Shown here piece by piece: positions 1-7,400 of a DNA stretch of 64,000 nt. The stretch's first letter is position 1. Every line of letters begins with the position of its first letter. A program made the position numbers and the translations under genes. Under the pieces are notes generated by a model. The model made no database searches, was not told the origin of the DNA, and worked only from the letters and a program-made list of their open reading frames with translations. The DNA comes from Vogesella indigofera (GTDB taxonomy: Bacteria; Pseudomonadota; Gammaproteobacteria; Burkholderiales; Chromobacteriaceae), in NCBI RefSeq assembly GCF_003633895.1, contig NZ_RBID01000019.1, positions 1 through 64,000 of the forward strand. Reading direction: 5' to 3'.

Positions 1-89
1 CCCACGCCTTCCCATTCCGAACAGGACCGTGAAACGCCTTAGCGCCGATGATAGTGCAGATACCTGTGTGAAAGTAGGACACCGCCAGA
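1..89 (+). rRNA. rrf: 5S ribosomal RNA, 3' part (copy 1, cut by window start)
   Basis: The sequence carries the conserved 5S stretches CCGAACAGGACCGTGAAAC, TAGCGCCGATGATAGTG and GAAAGTAGGAC, and ends in CGCCAGA, the 3' strand of helix I. About 26 bases of the 5' end lie outside the window, so 23S and 16S are presumably upstream. It differs from the next copy in two helix segments (see findings). Confidence 0.93.
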
Positions 90-101
90 CGCCCCATTCA
101 G

Positions 102-127
102 ATGCCCTGACCTGATGGTCAGGGCAT
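102..127 (+). terminator. Hairpin between the two 5S genes
   Basis: A perfect 11-bp stem (ATGCCCTGACC / GGTCAGGGCAT) with a TGAT loop directly follows the first 5S. The T-tract behind it is poor (TGGTTT). It could be a weak terminator or a processing hairpin separating the two 5S units. Confidence 0.6.
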
Positions 128-164
128 TGGTTTACCCGCCGAATGCCGGTAAACGACCAGTTTT

Positions 165-277
165 TCTGGTGACCATAGCGAAGTAGTACCACGCCTTCCC
201 ATTCCGAACAGGACCGTGAAATACTTTAGCGCCGATGATAGTGCCCATTGCGGGTGTGAAAGTAGGACATTGCCAGA
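165..277 (+). rRNA. rrf: 5S ribosomal RNA (copy 2, complete)
   Basis: The 5' TCTGGTG pairs with the 3' TGCCAGA to form helix I, giving a molecule of about 113 nt, the usual 5S length. Helix II pairs GCGAAGTA with TACTTTAGC, leaving the expected bulged A. Compared with copy 1, the blocks ACGCCTT/ATACTTT and GCAGATACCTG/GCCCATTGCGGG differ. Helix IV remains pairable in both copies, so this looks functional rather than decayed. Confidence 0.9.
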
Positions 278-314
278 GCCCCATTAGCGCTGCGGAACAT
301 TCCGCGGCGCACAG

Positions 315-345
315 AAAAGCCCAGACCCCGTGTCTGGGCTTTTTG
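315..345 (+). terminator. Rho-independent terminator of the rRNA operon
   Basis: A 12-bp stem AAAAGCCCAGAC / GTCTGGGCTTTT with a 5-nt loop ends in a T run. It lies about 40 nt after the second 5S gene and before rfaE2. Confidence 0.9.
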
Positions 346-443
346 CATGGCATTGGCGCTGCGGCAAGCGTGGCGGCAATGGTATCCTTGCCGCTTATCG
401 TATGGTGTGCCGCGTGTCGTCGTGGCCGCAGCAAAGGAACCGC

Positions 444-941
444 ATGGCTTACCCGACTCCGCAGTTTGAAGAAAAAATCTGTCCCGCCGCGCAACTGGCC
501 GCAAGGTTGGCCGCACTGCCGCGCCCGATCGTGTTTACCAATGGCTGTTTCGATATCCTGCACCGCGGCCATGTGACCTATCTGGCGCAGGCGCGCGCGC
601 TCGGCGGTAGCCTGATCGTGGGGCTGAATAGCGATGCCTCGGTGAAGCGGCAGGGCAAGGGTGACGACCGCCCAATCAACAACGAGCTGAACCGCGCTGC
701 GGTGCTGGCGGCACTGGAAAGCGTCAGCCTGGTGACCTGGTTCGACAGCGACACCCCGGCCGAGCTGATCGAATTGGTACAGCCGGATGTGCTGGTCAAG
801 GGCGGCGACTGGACGGTGGACAAGATCGTCGGCAGCGCCGAAACGCTGGCCCGTGGCGGCGAGGTGCACTCCATTCCCTTCCTGTTCGATACCTCGACCA
901 CCGCCACCATCAAGAAAATCCGGACCGTGGACGGCCAATGA
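444..941 (+). CDS. rfaE2: D-glycero-beta-D-manno-heptose 1-phosphate adenylyltransferase (RfaE2/HldC type)
   Basis: Nucleotidyltransferase that adds AMP to heptose 1-phosphate to give ADP-heptose for the lipopolysaccharide inner core; cytoplasmic. The 165-aa protein shows [13 protein letters not shown] at residues 31-43, which holds the HxGH nucleotide-binding signature, followed by the GLNSDASVK segment. It is the stand-alone second domain of E. coli HldE; the kinase domain must be encoded elsewhere, as in Neisseria. The start at 444 is chosen because AAAGGAA lies 6 nt upstream and the family alignment begins there; a longer reading frame from 330 would run through the terminator. Its stop overlaps the birA start as ATGA. 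Confidence 0.93.
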   Translation: MAYPTPQFEEKICPAAQLAARLAALPRPIVFTNGCFDILHRGHVTYLAQARALGGSLIVGLNSDASVKRQGKGDDRPINNELNRAAVLAALESVSLVTWFDSDTPAELIELVQPDVLVKGGDWTVDKIVGSAETLARGGEVHSIPFLFDTSTTATIKKIRTVDGQ

Positions 942-1903
942 AAGACCTGGCGTTTTCGGTGTTGCGTACCCTGGCCGACGGCCGTTTCCACTCCGGTGAG
1001 GCGATGGCGCAGCAGCTCGGCTGTTCGCGCACCCTGGTGTGGCAGGCGGTGCACCATCTGGAGAACGAGTTCGGCCTGACCGTGTTCAGCGTGCGCGGCC
1101 AGGGTTACCGCCTGCCGGCGCCATTTTCGCTGCTGGAGGTGGCTGCGGTGCGCGCCGGGCTGGACGAGCGTGCGGCCAACGTGTTCACGCTGGCGCTGGC
1201 CGACGAGATCGACTCCTCCAATACCCAGCTCACCACGCGCGCTGCGCAGGGCGCGCCGCACGGCCTGGTGCTGGCGGCAGAGCGGCAGACCGCCGGTCGC
1301 GGTCGGCTGGGGCGGCGCTGGCAGATGCGGCTCGGTGCCGGGCTGACATTTTCCTTGCTGTGGCGCTTTGATCGCGGCCTGTCCGGTCTGGCCGGGCTAT
1401 CGCTGGTGGTCGGCATTGCCATCGTGCGTGCCTTGCGCGAATTCGGCGTGCCGGTGGCGCTGAAATGGCCGAACGACGTGCTGCTCGACGGCCGCAAGCT
1501 GGCCGGTATCCTGATCGAATTGTCCGGCGATGCGCTGGGACCGGCGGCGGTGGTGATCGGCATCGGCCTCAATGTGGCGGCGCCGGGCGAGGTGGACCAG
1601 CCGGTGGCCAATCTCGCCGACGCCGGCTGCAAGGTTGGCCGCAATGCGCTGCTGGCGGCGCTGCTCAACCAGCTGGCACAGGTGCTGAGCCAGTTCGACA
1701 GTGACGGTTTTGCCGCCTTCCGCGACGAGTGGCACCAGCTGGCAGCCTTCATCGGCCAGCCGGTGCGCCTCAGCTTCAGTCATGGCGAGCCGGCCGATGG
1801 TGTTGCCGTCGGTGTCGACGACAGCGGGGCGTTGCTGGTCGACAGCGCGGCCGGCCGCCGCGTGTTTCACGTCGGCGAAGTCAGCCTGCGAGCGGCGCCA
1901 TGA
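938..1903 (+). CDS. birA: Biotin--[acetyl-CoA-carboxylase] ligase / biotin operon repressor BirA
   Basis: Activates biotin to biotinyl-AMP and attaches it to the lysine of AccB-type carrier proteins; cytoplasmic. The 321-aa protein starts with a winged-helix region (about residues 1-62, [16 protein letters not shown]), so it may also act as a biotin-dependent repressor. The catalytic domain shows [11 protein letters not shown] (118-128), the biotinyl-AMP loop, and [17 protein letters not shown] from residue 176. A C-terminal SH3-like domain follows. ATGA overlaps with the gene before and with coaX after it indicate translational coupling. The repeated 13-mer lies inside the gene at 1631-1643, read as KVGR. 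Confidence 0.95.
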   Translation: MKDLAFSVLRTLADGRFHSGEAMAQQLGCSRTLVWQAVHHLENEFGLTVFSVRGQGYRLPAPFSLLEVAAVRAGLDERAANVFTLALADEIDSSNTQLTTRAAQGAPHGLVLAAERQTAGRGRLGRRWQMRLGAGLTFSLLWRFDRGLSGLAGLSLVVGIAIVRALREFGVPVALKWPNDVLLDGRKLAGILIELSGDALGPAAVVIGIGLNVAAPGEVDQPVANLADAGCKVGRNALLAALLNQLAQVLSQFDSDGFAAFRDEWHQLAAFIGQPVRLSFSHGEPADGVAVGVDDSGALLVDSAAGRRVFHVGEVSLRAAP

Positions 1904-2616
1904 AGCTGCTGATCGATGCCGGCAACACCCGCGTCAAGTGGGCGCTGTGGGACGGCAGGCAGCTGCAGCAGCAGGGCGCGGTGGCGCACGCCGACATCGC
2001 CAGCCTGGCCGCACCGTGGGCGGCGCTGCCGCTGAGCGCGGTGCTGGCCGCCAGCGTGGCGCACGCCGCGGTGCGGCAGGCGATCGAGGCGGCTTCGCCG
2101 CTGCCGGTGCAGTGGCAGCGCGCGCAGGCGACGGCGTTGGGGGTACGCAATCACTACCGCAATGTGGCGGAGCAGGGCGCCGACCGCTGGCTGGCGGTGC
2201 TGGGCGCGCGCCAGCGCTATCCGGCTCAGGACGTGGTGATCGCCAGCGCCGGCACCGCGCTGACGGTGGAGGCGCTGACCGCCGAGGGCGACTATCTGGG
2301 CGGCCTGATCCTGCCCGGCTACCGGCTGATGCTGGCCAGCCTGGCGCAGAATACCGCCAATCTCGACCGGGCCGCCGGCCTGGCCTGCGCCTTCCCGCAG
2401 GGTACCGAGGATGCGCTGGCCTCCGGCACCATCGACGCGCTGTGCGGCGCCATCCAGCGCCTGCAGCAAAGGTTGGCCGCACACACTGGGCGGTCGCCGC
2501 TGCTGCTGCTCACCGGCGGCGATGCCGCTTTGTTGCAGCCGCACCTCCCGCCGGACACGCGGATGGTGGATAATCTCGTCATCTATGGATTAGCAAGCGT
2601 GGCAGACGGCTCATGA
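1900..2616 (+). CDS. coaX: Type III pantothenate kinase CoaX
   Basis: Phosphorylates pantothenate in the first step of coenzyme A synthesis. The 238-aa protein shows the ASKHA-fold phosphate loop DAGNTRVKWALW (6-17), the GADRWLA segment (93-99) typical of type III enzymes, and SAGTALTVE (117-125). The start overlaps the birA stop by 4 nt (ATGA). Adjacency of birA and coaX is common in beta- and gammaproteobacteria; Neisseria and Bordetella even fuse them. Here they are separate genes. Confidence 0.94.
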   Translation: MKLLIDAGNTRVKWALWDGRQLQQQGAVAHADIASLAAPWAALPLSAVLAASVAHAAVRQAIEAASPLPVQWQRAQATALGVRNHYRNVAEQGADRWLAVLGARQRYPAQDVVIASAGTALTVEALTAEGDYLGGLILPGYRLMLASLAQNTANLDRAAGLACAFPQGTEDALASGTIDALCGAIQRLQQRLAAHTGRSPLLLLTGGDAALLQPHLPPDTRMVDNLVIYGLASVADGS

Positions 2617-3443
2617 AGTGGTTTCTCGTAATCGTGGTGGTACTGAACGTGCTGGTCGGCCTCTATGGCGTGCTGAAGCAGAAACCGGTCGCCGACATCG
2701 GCGCGCAGGACATCAATGCGGCGCAGCTGACCATCCTGCCGGCCAGCTGGAGTCCGGCGTCTACACCGCTGGCACAGCCGGAAGCCAGCGCCGTCACCGC
2801 GCTGCCCGACAATCTCGACGCCAGCGTCGCTACCCCGGCGGCGGCACTGCCGGCAACCCTCGCCAGCCAGCCAGCCGTACAGAAGCCGGTCATGCCGAAG
2901 CCGGCGGCACCGCTCAAGACCGACACGCCGACCGTGGCCAAGGTTGAGCTCACGCCGGCGGCCAAACCGGTCGCGGCCGGGCAGTGCCTGGCGTGGGGCG
3001 CGCTGGACGCCAAGCAGTTGGCACGGGTGCAGGGCGGGCTGCCGGCGCTGAAGCTGGCCACCGCGCCGCAAAGCAGCGTCAAGGAAGAGGCGCGCGGCTC
3101 CGGCCGGGTGTGGGTGTTCTACCCGCCGCTGGCGACCAAGGCGGAAACGCAGACGCTGGTGGCGGAGCTGAAGGGCAAGGGTTTCGACAGCTACATCGTC
3201 AAGACCGAGGGCGAGTTCAGCGGCCACCTGTCGTTGGGCCTGTTCTCGAAAGAGGCGGCGGCGCAGGCACTGGTCACGCGGCTGAAGGCCGCCGGCTACG
3301 ACAAGGCCAGGGTCGATGCCCGCAGCGAGCGCAGCCAGCTCACCACCCTCAGCTTCCGCGCGCTGGACGCGGCCCAGGCCGACAAGCTGCGTGCGCTGCA
3401 GCAGCGGCTGCTGCCCGGCATCCCGCTGCGCGCCTGCAGCTGA
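2613..3443 (+). CDS. SPOR domain-containing inner-membrane protein
   Basis: 276 aa. An N-terminal membrane anchor (residues 2-22) has no clear cleavage site. A long Ala/Pro-rich linker (about 25-120) follows, then a C-terminal SPOR fold (about 165-240, WVFYPPLATKAETQTLV to SHLSLGLFSKEAAAQAL style). SPOR domains bind denuded peptidoglycan glycan strands at division sites, so a role in cell-envelope or division is likely, but no specific function can be assigned. It overlaps coaX by 4 nt and is the last gene of the operon; a strong terminator follows. Confidence 0.85.
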   Translation: MKWFLVIVVVLNVLVGLYGVLKQKPVADIGAQDINAAQLTILPASWSPASTPLAQPEASAVTALPDNLDASVATPAAALPATLASQPAVQKPVMPKPAAPLKTDTPTVAKVELTPAAKPVAAGQCLAWGALDAKQLARVQGGLPALKLATAPQSSVKEEARGSGRVWVFYPPLATKAETQTLVAELKGKGFDSYIVKTEGEFSGHLSLGLFSKEAAAQALVTRLKAAGYDKARVDARSERSQLTTLSFRALDAAQADKLRALQQRLLPGIPLRACS

Positions 3444-3454
3444 TCGCGAACCCG

Positions 3455-3481
3455 AGGCAGACCGTGCGGTCTGCCTTTTTC
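3455..3481 (+). terminator. Rho-independent terminator after SPOR gene
   Basis: A 9-bp stem AGGCAGACC / GGTCTGCCT with a GTGC loop and five Ts. It ends 11 nt before the next start codon, so the next gene has almost no leader unless it is transcribed through the hairpin. Confidence 0.9.
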
Positions 3482-3492
3482 TTTGGCCCGCC

Positions 3493-4299
3493 ATGCATCG
3501 ACAACACTTTTCCCGGCTGCTGGACCAGCGCGTCGCCACCCGCAGCCTGTACCGCGAGCCGCTGACCTGGTTGCTGGGCGGCGCGATGGCCTTCATCGCC
3601 GGCGCGCTCAATGCCGGCGGCTTTCTCGCGGTGCAGCGCTACACCTCGCACGTGTCCGGCGTGGTGTCGTCGATGGCGGACCACCTGGTGCTGGGCGACG
3701 TGTCGGCAACGTTGGCCGCACTGGCCGCGCTGCTGGCCTTCATCGCCGGCGCCGCCCACGCCGCGTGGCTGATCAACTGGGCGCGGCGGCAGCGCCTGCG
3801 CAGCGGCTACGGCGTGTCGCTGATCGAGGAGTCGCTGTTGCTGCTGCTGTTCGGCGTGTCCGGCGCCGCGCTGGCGATCGCGCCCGCGTTCTTCGCGCCG
3901 CCGATCGTGCTGCTGCTGTGCTTCATCATGGGCATGCACAACACCATCGTCACCAAGCTGTCCGGCGGCCTGCTGCGCTCCACCCACATGACCGGCATCG
4001 CCACCGACATCGGCATCGAGCTGGCTCGCGCCAGCTATTTCAACCGCGACCGCAGCAGCAAGGTGGCGCAGGTGCACGCCAACCGCGAACGGCTGCAGAT
4101 CTACCTGCTGATCCTCGGCGCCTTCTTCGTCGGCGGCCTGGTCGGTGCGCTCGGCTTCAGCTACCTCGGCTACGGCTTCAGCGTGCCGCTGGCGCTGTTC
4201 CTGTTCGTGCTCGGACTGCGCCCGCTGTGGTACGACCTGCGTCTGCGCTGGCGCTGGTGGCGCCATAGCCGCAGCGCCGTGCCGCGTGAAAAGACATGA
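3493..4299 (+). CDS. YoaK/DUF1275 family membrane protein
   Basis: 268 aa, about six hydrophobic membrane segments beginning with LLGGAMAFIAGALNAGGFLAVQRYTSHVSGVVSSMAD (about 29-64), the signature of DUF1275. The motif GMHNTIVTKLSGGLLRSTHMTGIATDIG in the middle is also typical. Members are inner-membrane proteins of unknown transport activity. No good ribosome-binding site is visible before ATG 3493, which sits just behind a terminator; the reading frame upstream is unlike the family. The repeated 13-mer occurs at 3708-3720. Confidence 0.85.
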   Translation: MHRQHFSRLLDQRVATRSLYREPLTWLLGGAMAFIAGALNAGGFLAVQRYTSHVSGVVSSMADHLVLGDVSATLAALAALLAFIAGAAHAAWLINWARRQRLRSGYGVSLIEESLLLLLFGVSGAALAIAPAFFAPPIVLLLCFIMGMHNTIVTKLSGGLLRSTHMTGIATDIGIELARASYFNRDRSSKVAQVHANRERLQIYLLILGAFFVGGLVGALGFSYLGYGFSVPLALFLFVLGLRPLWYDLRLRWRWWRHSRSAVPREKT

Positions 4300-4301
4300 A
4301 A

Positions 4302-4356
4302 CCGTCATCGAAGTGACATGGTTTCGTGATCTGGCTGTCACGGGACTGCCTTAAGG
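4302..4356 (+). promoter_or_regulatory. Candidate Pho box(es) upstream of phoX
   Basis: CTGTCACGGGA (4335-4345) is followed directly by CTGCCTTAAGG (4346-4356), two 11-bp units starting with CTG as in the PhoB consensus CTGTCATAWAW. A weaker pair, CCGTCATCGAA / GTGACATGG, lies at 4302-4320. The position about 41 nt before the phoX start fits activation by PhoB under phosphate limitation. Inference from motif and gene function. Confidence 0.5.
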
Positions 4357-4396
4357 TAGGCGCGGTCAACAAACGCATGCCGCCACGAGGTTTATC

Positions 4397-6358
4397 ATGT
4401 CCGACAGCTACAAATACAAACAATACGGTGTCGATGACACCTCCAACACCTGTGCCAACCCGGCGTTGTCCGAGGTGCTGGAAGCCCGCTTCTCCCGCCG
4501 CAGCCTGCTGCAGGGCACCGGTGCCCTCGGTGTGGCCGGCGTGCTGTCGGGCAGTTTCGCCACCCTGGCCGAAGCCGCCAGCGTGCCGTTCGCCAAGAAG
4601 ACGCCGCTGCTGGGCTTCAAGTCCATCCCGTTCTCCAGTGACGACCGCGTGGTGGTGCCGGAAGGCTACAGCGCCGACGTGCTGTACGCCTGGGGCGACC
4701 CGGTCGGCATCAAGGGCAATATGCCGGCGTTCAAGCAGGACGCGTCCAACAGCGCCGCCGAGCAGGCGGTACAGGCCGGCATGCACCACGACGGCATGAG
4801 CTACTTCCCGCTGCCGCTGGCCGCGACCGGCTCCAAGCACGGCCTGCTGGCGATGAACCACGAATACACCGACGACGGCCTGCTGCACGTCGACGGCATG
4901 AAAAAATGGAATGCCGACAAGGTGCTGAAATCGCAGCACGCGCACGGCGTGTCGGTGATCGAGGTGGAAGACACCGGCAAGGGCTGGCGCGTGGTACGGC
5001 CGTCGAAGTACGCGCGCCGCATCCATGCCAATACCCCGATCGCGATCAGCGGCCCGGCGCGCGGCCACAAGCTGATGCAGACCGAGGCCGACCCGCAGGG
5101 CGTGGAAATCCTCGGCACGCTGAACAACTGCGCCAACGGCCAGACGCCGTGGGGCACCTACCTCACCTGCGAAGAGAACTGGGACGGCTACTTCGTCAAC
5201 GACTCCGGCACCCTGTCCGCCAACGAGAAGCGCTACGGCATCAACAACAAGGGCGCCGGCTACAACTGGGCGGTGGAAGACTTCCGCTTCGACCTGCAGC
5301 TGAACCCGAACGAAGCCAACCGCTTCGGCTGGGTAGTGGAGATCGACCCTTTCGACGCCAGCGCCAAGCCGGTGAAGCACACCGCGCTCGGCCGCTTCAA
5401 GCATGAAGGCGCCACCGTCACCATCGCGCCGTCCGGCCACGCCGTGGTGTACATGGGCGACGACCAGCGCTTCGAATACATCTACAAGTTCGTATCCAGG
5501 AACAAGTACAACGCCAAGAACCGCAAGGCCAATATGGGCCTGCTGTCGGAAGGCACGCTGTACGTGGCGCGCTTCAATGCCGACGGCGCCGGCGAATGGC
5601 TGCCGCTGGTGCACGGCCAGAACGGGCTGACCGCCGAGAACGGCTTTGCCGACCAGGGCGAAGTGGTGATCATGGCGCGCCTGGCCGCCGACAAGGTTGG
5701 CGCCACCAAGATGGACCGTCCGGAATGGATTGCGGTCGATCCGCGTCGTCCGGGCAGTGTGTACTGCACGCTGACCAACAACAGCGACCGCGGCAAGGAC
5801 GGCAAGCCGGGGGCCGATGCGGCCAACCCGCGCAATGGCAACCTGTTCGGCCACATCATGCACTGGCAGGAAAACGGCAGCGATGCCGCCGCCCTGGGCT
5901 TCAAGTGGGACATCTTCGTGCTGGCCGGCCGCCCCGACGCCGCCAAGGCAGAACACGTCGGCAACATCAAGGGCGACGCCTTCGGCAGCCCGGACGGCCT
6001 GAAATTCGACCACAACGGCGTACTGTGGGTACAGACCGACGTGTCCACCTCCACGGTGAACATGAAGGAGTACCAGGACATGGGCAATAACCAGATGGTG
6101 GCGGTGGTGCCGGAAACCGGCGAATTCCGCCGCTTCCTGGTCGGCCCGAAAGGCTGCGAGATCACCGGCCTCGCGTTCACCCCGGACATGAAGACCATGT
6201 TCGTCAACATCCAGCACCCGGGCGAGCCGGATTCCGAGCGCAACGACCCGGCCAAGCCGACCGCGATCTCGCGCTGGCCGGACGGCGCCAACGCCGGCCG
6301 CCCGCGTGCCGGCACGGTGGTGGTGCGCAAGCTGAACGGCGGCGTGATCGGCAGCTAA
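4397..6358 (+). CDS. phoX: PhoX family alkaline phosphatase (DUF839), Tat-exported
   Basis: 653 aa. Calcium/iron-dependent phosphomonoesterases of this family release phosphate from organic phosphates in the periplasm or outside the cell. The N-region is long; the twin-arginine motif SRRSLL lies at residues 33-38, followed by a hydrophobic stretch (GTGALGVAGVLSGSFATLAEA) and a likely cleavage near residue 62. Family stretches such as LTCEENWDGYF, VVYMGDDQRFEYIYKFVS and FGSPDGLKFDHNGVLWVQTD are clear. The gene stands alone between two hairpins; the Pho-box-like site upstream suggests induction by phosphate starvation. Confidence 0.92.
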   Translation: MSDSYKYKQYGVDDTSNTCANPALSEVLEARFSRRSLLQGTGALGVAGVLSGSFATLAEAASVPFAKKTPLLGFKSIPFSSDDRVVVPEGYSADVLYAWGDPVGIKGNMPAFKQDASNSAAEQAVQAGMHHDGMSYFPLPLAATGSKHGLLAMNHEYTDDGLLHVDGMKKWNADKVLKSQHAHGVSVIEVEDTGKGWRVVRPSKYARRIHANTPIAISGPARGHKLMQTEADPQGVEILGTLNNCANGQTPWGTYLTCEENWDGYFVNDSGTLSANEKRYGINNKGAGYNWAVEDFRFDLQLNPNEANRFGWVVEIDPFDASAKPVKHTALGRFKHEGATVTIAPSGHAVVYMGDDQRFEYIYKFVSRNKYNAKNRKANMGLLSEGTLYVARFNADGAGEWLPLVHGQNGLTAENGFADQGEVVIMARLAADKVGATKMDRPEWIAVDPRRPGSVYCTLTNNSDRGKDGKPGADAANPRNGNLFGHIMHWQENGSDAAALGFKWDIFVLAGRPDAAKAEHVGNIKGDAFGSPDGLKFDHNGVLWVQTDVSTSTVNMKEYQDMGNNQMVAVVPETGEFRRFLVGPKGCEITGLAFTPDMKTMFVNIQHPGEPDSERNDPAKPTAISRWPDGANAGRPRAGTVVVRKLNGGVIGS

Positions 6359-6382
6359 ACCGCTGGCACCGCAGCGAAGGAC

Positions 6383-6413
6383 AACAGCCCCGCGACTGCG
6401 GGGCTGTTTTTTT
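6383..6413 (+). terminator. Rho-independent terminator after phoX
   Basis: An 11-bp stem AACAGCCCCGC / GCGGGGCTGTT with a GACT loop and a run of seven Ts. A palindromic copy of the repeated 13-mer starts immediately behind it (6413). Confidence 0.93.
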
Positions 6414-6432
6414 GCGGCCAACGTTGGCCGCA
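6413..6432. repeat. Palindromic pair of the iterated 13-mer
   Basis: TGCGGCCAACGTTGGCCGCA is a perfect 20-bp palindrome made of two overlapping inverted copies of AACGTTGGCCGCA. It sits between the converging phoX and M48-like genes. Confidence 0.95.
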
Positions 6433-6485
6433 GTGCTGTCGGCGAGGTGTCATCCCCGTCAGCCTGCCCGCCAGGCGCGGGGCGT

Positions 6486-7400
6486 TCAGTCCGGCAGCGG
6501 CGGGCAACGCACGCCGTCCGGCTGGCTGCGCGCGGAGGTGTCCGGATGGCTGGCAAACCAGCTGCCGGGGCTGTTTTCGTCGTCGGTGGTCTGCGGGTGG
6601 GTGGCGGCTTCGATGCGTTGCAGGCTGTAACCCAGCAGGCAGGGTGACAGGCCGTGTGCCCGCAGGCGGGCGTAGGCAAAGCGGTCGGCTTCGCGCTCGT
6701 GGGCGCGCGAATAGTCGGCATTGGCCAGCGAGACCGGCAGCACCAGCAGCTCGTCATTGCGCTGGATCAGCGCCAGCAACTGGTCGGTGACGACGATCGT
6801 GCCGCCGGGCAGGGCAAAGGCATTGGGGCCGATGACTGCCGCGTCGCGCAGCAGCAGGCGGTAGCGGTAGCGGCTGTCGGGCAGCAGCACCTGCAGTTGT
6901 TGCTGCAGCCGCGCACGCCGCGCACGCCGTGCCTCGCCGTGGCGGCTGGGGCCGATGGCACCGCTCTGGTCCAGCCACTGCAGGGTGCTGTCCGCCAGCG
7001 CCTGCTCTACCGCTACCGGCACCAGCGGCGCCAGCGCCCCGGCGGCCAGCGGCAGCAGATGGCGATAGCCCAGCCACAGGGCTGCGATGGCCAGCAGCGC
7101 CAGCCCGGCCAGCGCGCGCCAGCTTTGTTGCAGCCAGTGGCCGCTGCGGTCGCCCCAGGACAGCCCGCCGATCAGGCGGCGGATGGCGATGCGGTCGGCC
7201 ACCTCCAGCGTGCCGCCATCCGGCAGCTGCACGGTGTCCGGCAGATCGGCGACGCCGGCTTCCAGCCGGATATCGGCCAGGCGATAACGGTATTGCCGGC
7301 CATCGCGCAGCAGCAGCAGCTCGTCGTCGATGCGGCCAACGTTGGCCGCCTGCGCCTGCGGCGTTTTGCCGTCGCGCCATAAGGCCTTGATCGTCACCAT
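6486..7400 (-). CDS. M48-family-like membrane protein lacking the HExxH zinc motif
   Basis: 304 aa. A central membrane segment (about 96-130) precedes a peptidase-like half. GPNAFALPGGTIVVTDQLLALIQRNDELL (191-219) matches the strand and helix before the zinc site of M48 proteases, and LPVSLANADYSRAHEREADRFAYARLRAHG (221-250) matches the segment containing the third zinc ligand (EREAD). The roughly 45 residues normally between them, including HExxH, are absent, joined in frame at DELLV-LPVS. Proteolysis is therefore unlikely. The gene overlaps the upstream DUF898 gene by 7 nt; M48/DUF898 pairs are common, which supports the family call. The 13-mer palindrome at 7331-7349 is inside the gene. 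Confidence 0.8.
   Translation of the reverse strand: MVTIKALWRDGKTPQAQAANVGRIDDELLLLRDGRQYRYRLADIRLEAGVADLPDTVQLPDGGTLEVADRIAIRRLIGGLSWGDRSGHWLQQSWRALAGLALLAIAALWLGYRHLLPLAAGALAPLVPVAVEQALADSTLQWLDQSGAIGPSRHGEARRARRARLQQQLQVLLPDSRYRYRLLLRDAAVIGPNAFALPGGTIVVTDQLLALIQRNDELLVLPVSLANADYSRAHEREADRFAYARLRAHGLSPCLLGYSLQRIEAATHPQTTDDENSPGSWFASHPDTSARSQPDGVRCPPLPD

Noticed and set aside
132-938. Long minus-strand open frame opposite rfaE2 and the 5S genes
   Set aside because: It runs through the terminator and the second 5S gene and is antisense to a clear rfaE2; typical shadow of GC-rich coding DNA.
5691-5705. AAGGTTGGCGCC in phoX as another copy of the 13-mer
   Set aside because: The core is broken at GGCCGC; counted as a chance near-match.
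4178-6757. 859-codon minus-strand frame opposite phoX
   Set aside because: Fully antisense to a well-supported PhoX and composed of His/Val/Ala-rich residues typical of antisense frames in GC-rich genes.
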